From NCBI GenBank assembly GCA_018266395.1, contig JAFEAM010000012.1, positions 295,786-359,785 of the forward strand: 64,000 nt of DNA, given 5' to 3'. This document shows, in pieces, positions 52,401 through 59,177 of this stretch. This DNA comes from Bacteroidota bacterium (GTDB lineage Bacteria; Bacteroidota; Bacteroidia; Cytophagales; Cyclobacteriaceae). The notes under the pieces were generated by a model that saw only the letters and a list, made by a program, of their open reading frames with translations, was not told the origin of the DNA and searched no databases. Both the position numbers and the translations under genes were made by a program. Position 1 is the stretch's first letter. Every line of letters starts with the position of its first letter.

Positions 52401-52969
52401 TGCATGAGATAGAACCCTACGAGCGCTGGCTGAAGTATTACGACGCGTCCTTTGATCAACGTTCTCCTTTCTATGGAAAGGAATATAACTACGATCTTTT
52501 TGAGGAAACCATTTACGGATACTATATCCATCCCGCCTGGGATTCTTTCGGGTCGGAGACACTGTATCTCAAAGTCCTTTATGTCAATTATGATCAGCAG
52601 TACATTATCATCGAGTTGATGGGTGAATGGAATGACGCCATCAACAATGACATTATGCTGCTGAAGCGGAATTTCCTTGAACTCGTAATGGCTGAAGGGA
52701 TTACGAAATTCATCCTTATCGGGGAGCATTTGCTGAACTTCCACGGTTCGGATGACTGCTATTATGAGGAATGGTTTGAAGAAACCGAAGGCGGATGGAT
52801 TGCAGCAGTCTCATTTCCGGATTTTGTAATGACTGAGCAGGGCCGGTTTCACATTGACCACTATATCCATATGGGTGGAACACTGAACATAGAACAGTGG
52901 AGAACGCTGCATCCTCAGCGGCTTTTTGAATTGGTTGAGTCAATGATATGTCGCAGGCTGCCAGACTAA
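52400..52969 (+). CDS. Conserved acidic protein of unknown function
   Basis: A 189-residue soluble, strongly acidic and aromatic protein, rich in Tyr and Trp (EIEPYERWLKYYDASFD, YGYYIHPAWDSFGS, DDCYYEEWFEE). No signal or membrane helix. Its start overlaps the murQ stop and it ends against the SprT gene on the other strand, two bases apart. I do not recognise the family; the operon suggests a role in peptidoglycan recycling or its control. Confidence 0.7.
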   Translation: MHEIEPYERWLKYYDASFDQRSPFYGKEYNYDLFEETIYGYYIHPAWDSFGSETLYLKVLYVNYDQQYIIIELMGEWNDAINNDIMLLKRNFLELVMAEGITKFILIGEHLLNFHGSDDCYYEEWFEETEGGWIAAVSFPDFVMTEQGRFHIDHYIHMGGTLNIEQWRTLHPQRLFELVESMICRRLPD

Positions 52970-52971
52970 GC

Positions 52972-53604
52972 TTACTGGAATCCAGGAAAGCGGAGCTGGG
53001 CCTGTTCTACTGGAGCATCTACGGGAACGAGGTATTTTCGACGCGAATTGAGTTCGCTGCACATTACACGCGTCCTGCGGGTTTTTCCTTTGCGGAACCA
53101 TTTGCCATGAAGTCCGAATACGGCACCTTCCGGCAATTCGTGGAGGAGGATGACGTCCTTCTGCTTTTCATCATGATTGCGGAGTGCTTGTGTAAGAATG
53201 GGGTCGGAGAAGCTTGACGCCATTGGATCTCTCATGTGCTTCCTTAATTCCCTGAGAAGAGGACCAGGGAAGACATCTTCCTTCATAATCGGATCCATCA
53301 GCTGCTGAAACCTTGACTTCCACTCTTTGCCATGCGGATCCACCTTGGAGCCGAACTCCTGGTGTACCCGAAGGTGTGCCACTTCATGGATGTAGGTGAT
53401 CAGGAAGAGATACGGATGGCTTTCCCTGTTCACACTGATCCGCGGAGGCCGGCCTGGCCGCCACATGAAATCGCCCACCTTGGTAATCCTTGTTCTTTTA
53501 ACGGTGAACAGGAAAGGCTGCTCTTCCCACAACCTTATGCAGTAAGGTACAGCGACAGCAGGAATATGGCGCTGGAGTGTCTTATAGAGTGTTACCGGCT
53601 CCAC
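52972..53604 (-). CDS. SprT-like zinc metalloprotein
   Basis: A 210-residue SprT-family protein. The HExxH zinc motif is in YIHEVAHLRVH with the third ligand expected in the following HGKEW. No zinc-ribbon is apparent, and the C-terminal 70 residues include the strand-rich GAVFGLHGKWFRKG segment. The eukaryotic relative SPRTN cuts DNA-protein crosslinks; bacterial function is not established. It starts at GTG 53604, nine bases after the terminator of the lipoprotein gene, without a visible promoter. Confidence 0.8.
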   Translation of the reverse strand: MEPVTLYKTLQRHIPAVAVPYCIRLWEEQPFLFTVKRTRITKVGDFMWRPGRPPRISVNRESHPYLFLITYIHEVAHLRVHQEFGSKVDPHGKEWKSRFQQLMDPIMKEDVFPGPLLRELRKHMRDPMASSFSDPILTQALRNHDEKQKDVILLHELPEGAVFGLHGKWFRKGKTRRTRVMCSELNSRRKYLVPVDAPVEQAQLRFPGFQ

Positions 53605-53612
53605 TGTAAATG

Positions 53613-53639
53613 AAAAAAGGCTTTAGAGACTAAAGCCTT
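53613..53639 (-). terminator. Terminator between the Ala-rich lipoprotein and sprT
   Basis: AAGGCTTTA (53617-53625) and TAAAGCCTT (53631-53639) form a perfect 9-bp stem around GAGAC (minus-strand loop GTCTC), followed on the minus strand by TTTT. It lies just after the lipoprotein stop. Confidence 0.8.
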
Positions 53640-53665
53640 CCCGGGAATGTTGATCTCTTGTGAGA

Positions 53666-53899
53666 TTACTTCTTCTTCGTTGCAGCGGCAGCAGCAGAAT
53701 CAGCTTTTGCTTTAGCAACAGAGTCAGCCTTAGCTTGTGCAGCAGCAGCGGCAACAGCCTGAGCAGCAGAATCAGCCTTGGCAATAGAGTCAGCCTTGGC
53801 CTTCTCTGCAGCTTCACGCTTGGCTTTGCCGCCATCGCCGCAAGCTACAAATGCAACTGCAAATGCAGACACTACGATCATTCCGATTACTTTTTTCAT
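53666..53899 (-). CDS. Small Ala/Lys-rich lipoprotein
   Basis: A 77-residue protein. Signal ends AFVAC (Cys20). The mature part is low-complexity: units of AKADS, KADSAA and QAKADSV recur, giving a helical, alternating Ala/Lys/Asp/Ser rod that ends TKKK. The layout recalls Lpp-like coiled lipoproteins of the outer membrane, but no C-terminal peptidoglycan-linking pattern is certain. Its own -7 element and terminator indicate a monocistronic and probably abundant transcript. Confidence 0.78.
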   Translation of the reverse strand: MKKVIGMIVVSAFAVAFVACGDGGKAKREAAEKAKADSIAKADSAAQAVAAAAAQAKADSVAKAKADSAAAAATKKK

Positions 53900-53923
53900 A
53901 GTTTACAGGTTTTAAATTCGCCG

Positions 53924-53931
53924 CAAATATA
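53924..53931 (-). promoter_or_regulatory. -7 element TATATTTG for the Ala-rich lipoprotein
   Basis: TATATTTG is a full match to TAnnTTTG, 24 bases upstream of the ATG at 53899. No TTG at -33. Confidence 0.5.
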
Positions 53932-54009
53932 CAAGGAATGACCTAATTCACGGTATTGGGTGGAAAAAATTGATTTTTTACCGTATAAGGGAGCCAGCCG
54001 GAGGGAATC

Positions 54010-55317
54010 TTACTTCTTTCTGAAGAACAGGCGTATCGGAACCCCAGTGAAATCAAATTTCTCCCGCAATCGATTTTCCAGAAAGCGTTGATAGGATTCC
54101 TGAATGTACTGGGGAAGATTGCAGAAAAATGCAAACGATGGAAATGATGCCTTCACCTGCGTAATGTATTTGATCTGAATCAGCTTGCCCTTTACTGCCG
54201 GAGGAGGATAGTGTATGATTTCAGGTAACAAGGCATCGTTCAGTTCAGAAGTGGAGACACGCTTTATACGGTTCTGGTAAACCTCCACAGCCTTCTCAAT
54301 CACCTGGAAGATCCGCTGCTTTTCCAGCACTGAAGCAAATATGATAGGTATGTAATCTATAGGAGCGATGCTTTCCATCATTTCCTTCTTCATCTTCTCT
54401 GCCGTCTTGCTGTCCTTTTCCACGAGATCCCATTTGTTCACCATGATAACCATCCCCTTGCCCTGGCGGGCAGCCAGCGAAATGATGTTGACATCCTGAG
54501 ACTCCAGCCCATGTTGTGCGTCGATGACTACAATGCATACGTCACACTCTTCGAGAGCACGCAGCGAACGAAGCACGGAATAAAACTCAATATCTTCATG
54601 CACCTTGCTCTTCTTCCGGAGTCCGGCTGTGTCGATCAGGACGAAATCCTTTCCGAACATCTTATACCTGGAATGAATGGCATCGCGGGTGGTTCCTGCC
54701 ACATCAGTTACAATGCTTCTCTCCTTTCCAAGGAGTACATTCAGCAGGGATGACTTGCCAACGTTGGGCCTGCCCAGAATGGCAATCTTCGGTATCCCCG
54801 CATTCGGATCTGCTACTCCGGGTTCCGGAAAAATCTTTATAAGTTCGTCGAGCAGCTCACCTGTTCCACTGCCGTTCTCGGCAGAAACCGGATAGACTTC
54901 TCCCATGGCAAGCTCGTAGAACTCGTTGGCAAGCAAGGACTTATCAGGTGTGTCGGCCTTGTTGGCTGCAATGAAGACTGGTTTTTTGGATCTCCTGATA
55001 ATATTGGCGAATTCCTTGTCGTAACCTGTCAACCCTGTTCTGCAATCGACCATGAATATGACCGCGGTGGCTTCCTCCAATGCCAACTCCACCTGTCGAC
55101 GAATCTGTGACTCAAACTTGTCATCAGAGCCGGTGACATAGCCACCGGTATCAATGACCGTAAAATATCTTCCGGTCCACTCGGCATAACCATAGTGGCG
55201 GTCACGGGTCACGCCAGGCATGTCATCCATGATGGCCTCCCGTTTCTCAACCAACCGATTGAAGAAGGTTGATTTGCCCACGTTGGGTCTTCCGACAATT
55301 GCGACAATGTTTGCCAT
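54010..55317 (-). CDS. der: Ribosome biogenesis GTPase Der (EngA)
   Basis: A 435-residue double GTPase required for 50S assembly. First G1 motif GRPNVGKST (8-16), DMPGVTRD and DTGGY; second GRPNVGKSS with DVAGTTRDA, DTAGLRKK and NKWD. A C-terminal KH-like domain follows (IKYITQVKASFPSFAFFC). Full length. It follows era by ten bases. Confidence 0.97.
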   Translation of the reverse strand: MANIVAIVGRPNVGKSTFFNRLVEKREAIMDDMPGVTRDRHYGYAEWTGRYFTVIDTGGYVTGSDDKFESQIRRQVELALEEATAVIFMVDCRTGLTGYDKEFANIIRRSKKPVFIAANKADTPDKSLLANEFYELAMGEVYPVSAENGSGTGELLDELIKIFPEPGVADPNAGIPKIAILGRPNVGKSSLLNVLLGKERSIVTDVAGTTRDAIHSRYKMFGKDFVLIDTAGLRKKSKVHEDIEFYSVLRSLRALEECDVCIVVIDAQHGLESQDVNIISLAARQGKGMVIMVNKWDLVEKDSKTAEKMKKEMMESIAPIDYIPIIFASVLEKQRIFQVIEKAVEVYQNRIKRVSTSELNDALLPEIIHYPPPAVKGKLIQIKYITQVKASFPSFAFFCNLPQYIQESYQRFLENRLREKFDFTGVPIRLFFRKK

Positions 55318-55327
55318 GAAATTGATT

Positions 55328-56203
55328 TCAATAATCCAGGTAACCGAAGTGTTTGAGTTTCGCTTTTTGCTTTCTCCAATCCGCTGCCACTTTTACCCGG
55401 GTCTCCAAAAAAACCTTCTTGCCAAAAAAAGACTCCATGTCCTTGCGTGCTTCCGTACCAACGGTTTTCAGCGCAGCACCACCCTTTCCTATGAGGATGC
55501 CCTTCTGCGATTCCCGCTCAACGAAAATCGTGGCACGAATCCGCAACAGGTTGCCGTCTTCCTTGAAATCTTCAATGCCAACTTCAGTGCTGTACGGGAC
55601 CTCCTTGGTGTAGTTCATGAAAATCTTTTCGCGAATGATTTCAGAAGCGAAGAAGCGCTCGGAGCGGTTAGTAAGATCGTCCTTCGGGAAATAGGGTGGG
55701 TGCTCGGGAAGCAGATCCAGAAGAGCAGGGAGAATCTGATCGACGTTTTCTCCTGTCAGCGAAGAAACTGCCAGTACCTTTGCTTCCGGCAAATGATTTT
55801 GCCATGAGGCTACCACGGAGGAACGATCGGCTCCTGGTGCCTTGTCAATCTTGTTGATAATCAAAAGAACTGGAATCTTGATTCCGGTAAAGCGGCCGTG
55901 AGCGGTTGCATCATATGATTCTCCCCACTCAACCACCAAAAGGATGGCATCGGCATCCTCTAAACTCACTTTAACGAAAGTCATCATGGCTTCATGTAAA
56001 GCATACTTAGGTTCGAGGATTCCGGGGGTATCAGAGTACACGATCTGGTAATCTTCACTGTTTAGCATGCCCATGATGCGATGCCGCGTGGTCTGCGCTT
56101 TGGGTGTAACAATGGAAAGATGTTCTCCGACCAGCCGGTTCATGAGGGTAGACTTGCCCACATTTGGTTTTCCTACAATGCTGACAAATCCTGCTTTATG
56201 CAC
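55328..56203 (-). CDS. era: GTPase Era
   Basis: A 291-residue GTPase that binds 16S rRNA 3-prime end and helps assemble 30S. G1 GKPNVGKST at 10-18, DTPGIL as G3, NKID as G4, and a KH domain near the end with IGKGGAALKTVGTEARKDME. GTG 56203 is taken as the start because relatives begin MHKAGFVSIVG and a -7 element lies just before it; a longer GTG start at 56239 would lie over that promoter. Confidence 0.96.
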   Translation of the reverse strand: MHKAGFVSIVGKPNVGKSTLMNRLVGEHLSIVTPKAQTTRHRIMGMLNSEDYQIVYSDTPGILEPKYALHEAMMTFVKVSLEDADAILLVVEWGESYDATAHGRFTGIKIPVLLIINKIDKAPGADRSSVVASWQNHLPEAKVLAVSSLTGENVDQILPALLDLLPEHPPYFPKDDLTNRSERFFASEIIREKIFMNYTKEVPYSTEVGIEDFKEDGNLLRIRATIFVERESQKGILIGKGGAALKTVGTEARKDMESFFGKKVFLETRVKVAADWRKQKAKLKHFGYLDY

Positions 56204-56221
56204 GTTCTGAATATTTTTTCG

Positions 56222-56229
56222 CAAAAATA
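56222..56229 (-). promoter_or_regulatory. -7 element TATTTTTG for era-der
   Basis: TATTTTTG matches TAnnTTTG, 18 bases before the GTG start of era. No TTG at -33. Confidence 0.4.
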
Positions 56230-56287
56230 CGGCTTCCACTCCGTTGGCTCACCCCATTCAGTGGCTTTCATCAAAAAATCAGTGTTT

Positions 56288-56446
56288 ATGATGCTGATCC
56301 TGTCACTAGTCCTGTCGTCATGTAGCGTCAGAACTTGTCCCACTTATGCTTCTGTTAGTGACGGGAAGGATCGGGCAACCGGATTCCTTACTTTGCAAAA
56401 AGGCTTCCCAAGCACTGATAAAAGTCAGTTGCCTGAAGGTTTTTGA
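56288..56446 (+). CDS. Tiny lipoprotein with CPTY motif (copy 1)
   Basis: A 52-residue protein: signal MMLILSLVLSSC (Cys12) and a mature part beginning SVRTCPTYASV. The rest is short and polar. It shares the C-x4-CPTY pattern and spacing with the copy at 56515, so the two are paralogues. Small lipoproteins with a second cysteine close to the anchor are frequent in Bacteroidota, function unknown. Confidence 0.55.
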   Translation: MMLILSLVLSSCSVRTCPTYASVSDGKDRATGFLTLQKGFPSTDKSQLPEGF

Positions 56447-56514
56447 TTGCTGCGAATGGCGCGCATTGCAAGTAGATTCGAATAGCCATCAACTGGCACA
56501 CCCCGCTGCGAAAT

Positions 56515-56688
56515 ATGAAGAAGGCTGTTATTTTGTTGGCCCTTTTCCTGGGTTCGTGTGCGATGGAGTCCTGCCCGACCTATTCCACGGTCAGAAAGGG
56601 AACTGCCTTCAACGAGAATAAACCCTCCAAGTCAAAAAGGAAAGGCAGTCCTTATTATAAGGTTGGCAAGTTCGCTGAGCGCGATTGA
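56515..56688 (+). CDS. Tiny lipoprotein with CPTY motif (copy 2)
   Basis: A 57-residue protein: signal MKKAVILLALFLGSC (Cys15), then AMESCPTYSTV and a basic tail (KPSKSKRKGSPYYKVG). Lipid-anchor Cys to second Cys is five residues as in the 56288 copy. It lies 68 bases after it and shares a plus-strand run. Function unknown. Confidence 0.65.
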   Translation: MKKAVILLALFLGSCAMESCPTYSTVRKGTAFNENKPSKSKRKGSPYYKVGKFAERD

Positions 56689-56697
56689 TCACTAAAC

Positions 56698-56719
56698 TTG
56701 TGCCGACTCGTTGGCACAA
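56698..56719. terminator. Possible bidirectional terminator between lipoprotein and OMP genes
   Basis: TTGTGCC (56698-56704) and GGCACAA (56713-56719) form a perfect 7-bp stem with an 8-base loop, in the gap between converging genes. No U tract on either side, so termination efficiency is uncertain. Confidence 0.35.
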
Positions 56720-56773
56720 TGCTTGAAACTTGGAGCCCCAGTTGAATGCTCAGCATATTGGTATTCACCGAAC

Positions 56774-57457
56774 TCATTTGATAATGATAAATCCGTTTGA
56801 GTCGACTGCCAGGGAGCCACGAACAACATAATCGATATCAGCGCCCCACATATAAACGGCTCGTAATGTGAATGCGAGAGCCTCAGTCTTCTTCCCGTAA
56901 GCTGCAAATCCTATTCCGACCCCGTAATTCAGCCCGCTCTTGTTTACACGGTTCAACACCTCGGGCTGACTGTTATTCAGGACCAGATCAAGTGCGTCCT
57001 TGTCCACTTTCGTTATGGCGTTAAATACCTTCACCCCAATCATTCCATCCGCGAACGGAACAAACCGGGAATGAAAGACGGGTGGCCGAATCCGGATAAC
57101 CCCATTCCAGGTGAAGACATTGTAGGTCGATTTGAGGGGAGGGGTCTTGCTCGTCGCGGGAGTTTTGTCGATCCCATAATTAAAGTATCCGAAGTCAATA
57201 CCCAATAATGCAGGCGAGGCCTGCTTCTTTCCGAGCGGGTTGAACAGAAAGCCAGCGCTCACGCCGGCTCCCAGGTTGAAGATTGAATTGTTAATAACAC
57301 TCCGGAACTCTGCAGAAGGAATGGTCACCTGACTGGTCAGATACATACTCAGGTTCTCAGTACGTATGGAATCCATTTGCGCTTGTGCACCCAAAGCTAC
57401 CAGTGTGAGTACAGGCAACAGGAATCGCCTAACAGTAGTCAAGTGAAATAGTTCCAT
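56774..57457 (-). CDS. Outer-membrane beta-barrel protein
   Basis: A 227-residue secreted protein: Sec signal 1-26 (LLPVLTLVALGAQA), then amphipathic strands alternating with turns such as GAGVSAGFLFNPLG, DFGYFNYGI and NYGVGIGFAAYG, the pattern of an eight-strand barrel. GGAGG is seen ten bases before the start. No conserved catalytic motif. Typical of the many small Bacteroidota barrels; function unknown. Confidence 0.65.
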   Translation of the reverse strand: MELFHLTTVRRFLLPVLTLVALGAQAQMDSIRTENLSMYLTSQVTIPSAEFRSVINNSIFNLGAGVSAGFLFNPLGKKQASPALLGIDFGYFNYGIDKTPATSKTPPLKSTYNVFTWNGVIRIRPPVFHSRFVPFADGMIGVKVFNAITKVDKDALDLVLNNSQPEVLNRVNKSGLNYGVGIGFAAYGKKTEALAFTLRAVYMWGADIDYVVRGSLAVDSNGFIIIK

Positions 57458-57490
57458 AACAAAACCTCCAAGGCAAGGACTATGCCATGC

Positions 57491-58969
57491 CTAAAGAGTA
57501 AGGGTGGTGATTGAGTGCGGCAGTGCGGTTTGGGACGCAGCCTGCCCCTTTATCCACAGAAAGTAGGGTACCGTCTGATCACCAAGATTTAGGACCACAA
57601 CGGCGACACTGCCGTCTGTATTTCTGAATGCCGTTGCCTGCAAGGAGGTCCTGCTTGCTGAACTGGCAATTCTCTTTGCACCGGGACGGATGAACTTGGA
57701 GAAATGCCCGATGTAGTAATACGCATTGGTATAGATGAGTTCTCCTGTTTTGGTGTTCCCGTGAACCGGAGCAAAACAGAAGTTCTTCACATGATTGGGG
57801 CCACCGGTTTCGTCCAGAAGTATGTTCCAGTCAGTCCATCCGACTGCCCCATTGTTAAAATCATTGATCATGGAGCGGCCGTATCTTTCTCCCAGTTTCC
57901 ACTCTCCGGTTTTAGAAAGGTTAAATGGACCGTTGCAGCCTTCGGTGAACAGCAGATTCTTGTCAGGGTAAGCCTGATTCACCCTGGCCAGATTTTCAAA
58001 TTCCTGATCTCCGCCGCTCCAATCTTCGTACCAATGAAAGCCGATGCCCCAGGCATATTTGGCTGCCTCTGGGTCTGAAAGAAGGGTTGACGCCCGCTGA
58101 AAGATCAGATCTCGGTTGTGATCCCACGCGATAATCTTTTTTTCGCCCAATCCTTCCTTCTGCATTGTAGGACCAAGGAACTTTTTAAGGAAGTCGCGTT
58201 CCTCTTCCGCTGAGTAGATGCAACTCTCCCAAGTTTGAGTTGCCATGGGCTCGTTCTGGATGGAGATACCCCACAGCGGAATCCCTTCTGTCTCATATGC
58301 CTTGATGAATCTGGCACAATAATTCGCCCAGGTTTGATAGAACTCTGGTTTCAATTTTCCCCCATGGAGGATGTCGTTATTGTCCTTCATCCAGCCCGGC
58401 GGACTCCAGGGACTGGCATACAGTGTAAGTTTTCCGCCAGCAGCTGCAATGGCTTTCTTGATCAAAGGTAGCCGGTAAGTGCGATCGTGATCAATATTAA
58501 ATGATGCCAGATCCTTATCGTCATCTTTAACATAAGTATAGCTGCCACTGCTGAAGTCGCAACTATGAATAGTCGTCCTGCCAATTGAGTAGCCGATGCC
58601 TTCATTGGGATCATAATAGGCTTTCAGCAATTCTGTTTGTTTTGATTCAGGCATCTTCGCAAAAGTCTCTGCCGCGGCATCGGTCAGGGCGCCACCAATG
58701 CCCATGAATTCCTGAAACTGTCTGTCAGGGTCAACGAATACGCAAATCTGTGTTTCTTTCGGCTGCCCCATCCATTCAAATGAAACCAGACTTCCTTTTG
58801 AAAGCCGGTTGCCACCCTGTTCGGAAGTAACATATGACAGGATGGTCTTGCCTTCGGCAGAGTACAGTTGTTTGACAGTCTCTTTTGTTGCAGTTTGGTT
58901 CGATGCAGGTTGCTGGCATGCGGTAACCGCCAGGCATAACAAAGCACAAAATAGCAGGGGATTTTTCAT
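57491..58969 (-). CDS. Glycoside hydrolase family 30 lipoprotein
   Basis: A 492-residue retaining beta-glycosidase of GH30 (glucosylceramidase-like subfamily). Lipoprotein signal with Cys18 (CLAVTAC). The acid/base Glu240 is in SIQNEP and the nucleophile Glu343 in LLFTEGCNG; FMGIGGALTDAAA and YASPWSPPGWM are family motifs. Likely releases glucose or a related sugar from beta-glucans or glucolipids outside the cytoplasm. No susC/D partners are nearby, so it is not a complete polysaccharide utilisation locus. Confidence 0.9.
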   Translation of the reverse strand: MKNPLLFCALLCLAVTACQQPASNQTATKETVKQLYSAEGKTILSYVTSEQGGNRLSKGSLVSFEWMGQPKETQICVFVDPDRQFQEFMGIGGALTDAAAETFAKMPESKQTELLKAYYDPNEGIGYSIGRTTIHSCDFSSGSYTYVKDDDKDLASFNIDHDRTYRLPLIKKAIAAAGGKLTLYASPWSPPGWMKDNNDILHGGKLKPEFYQTWANYCARFIKAYETEGIPLWGISIQNEPMATQTWESCIYSAEEERDFLKKFLGPTMQKEGLGEKKIIAWDHNRDLIFQRASTLLSDPEAAKYAWGIGFHWYEDWSGGDQEFENLARVNQAYPDKNLLFTEGCNGPFNLSKTGEWKLGERYGRSMINDFNNGAVGWTDWNILLDETGGPNHVKNFCFAPVHGNTKTGELIYTNAYYYIGHFSKFIRPGAKRIASSASRTSLQATAFRNTDGSVAVVVLNLGDQTVPYFLWIKGQAASQTALPHSITTLTL

Positions 58970-59054
58970 AGGTCAGGAATATTCTCTTTTCGATGGAACA
59001 GGTGAATATACTGGTTACCAATCATTGAATCCATGATTTTCGGCAGGTTAGTTG

Positions 59055-59108
59055 TGTGTACTGATGTTAGCATTCTCTGACTGTTCTCCAGGTTGATCGC
59101 AGTACACA
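59055..59108. repeat. Inverted repeat TGTGTACTG...CAGTACACA upstream of GH30
   Basis: TGTGTACTG at 59055-59063 and CAGTACACA at 59100-59108 are a perfect 9-base inverted pair with 36 bases between. It lies 86 bases upstream of the GH30 start, after the M16 gene. It could be a looped RNA or a paired protein-binding site; no U tract follows. Confidence 0.4.
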
Positions 59109-59130
59109 AAATAGTCACCATGTCCTTGAG

Positions 59131-59143
59131 TTGACCTGGTCAA
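59131..59143. repeat. Palindrome TTGACC-T-GGTCAA
   Basis: A perfect 13-base palindrome in the same gap as the inverted repeat at 59055-59108, 35 bases after the M16 stop. Short operator-like; no regulator is known. Confidence 0.3.
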
Positions 59144-59177
59144 AAGAACCCAGCTAAAGATTCTCCAAACAGGTGTG

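Noticed and set aside
52948-53217. Plus-strand open frame after the acidic protein
   Set aside because: Antisense to the SprT gene, which carries HExxH; no family or start support.
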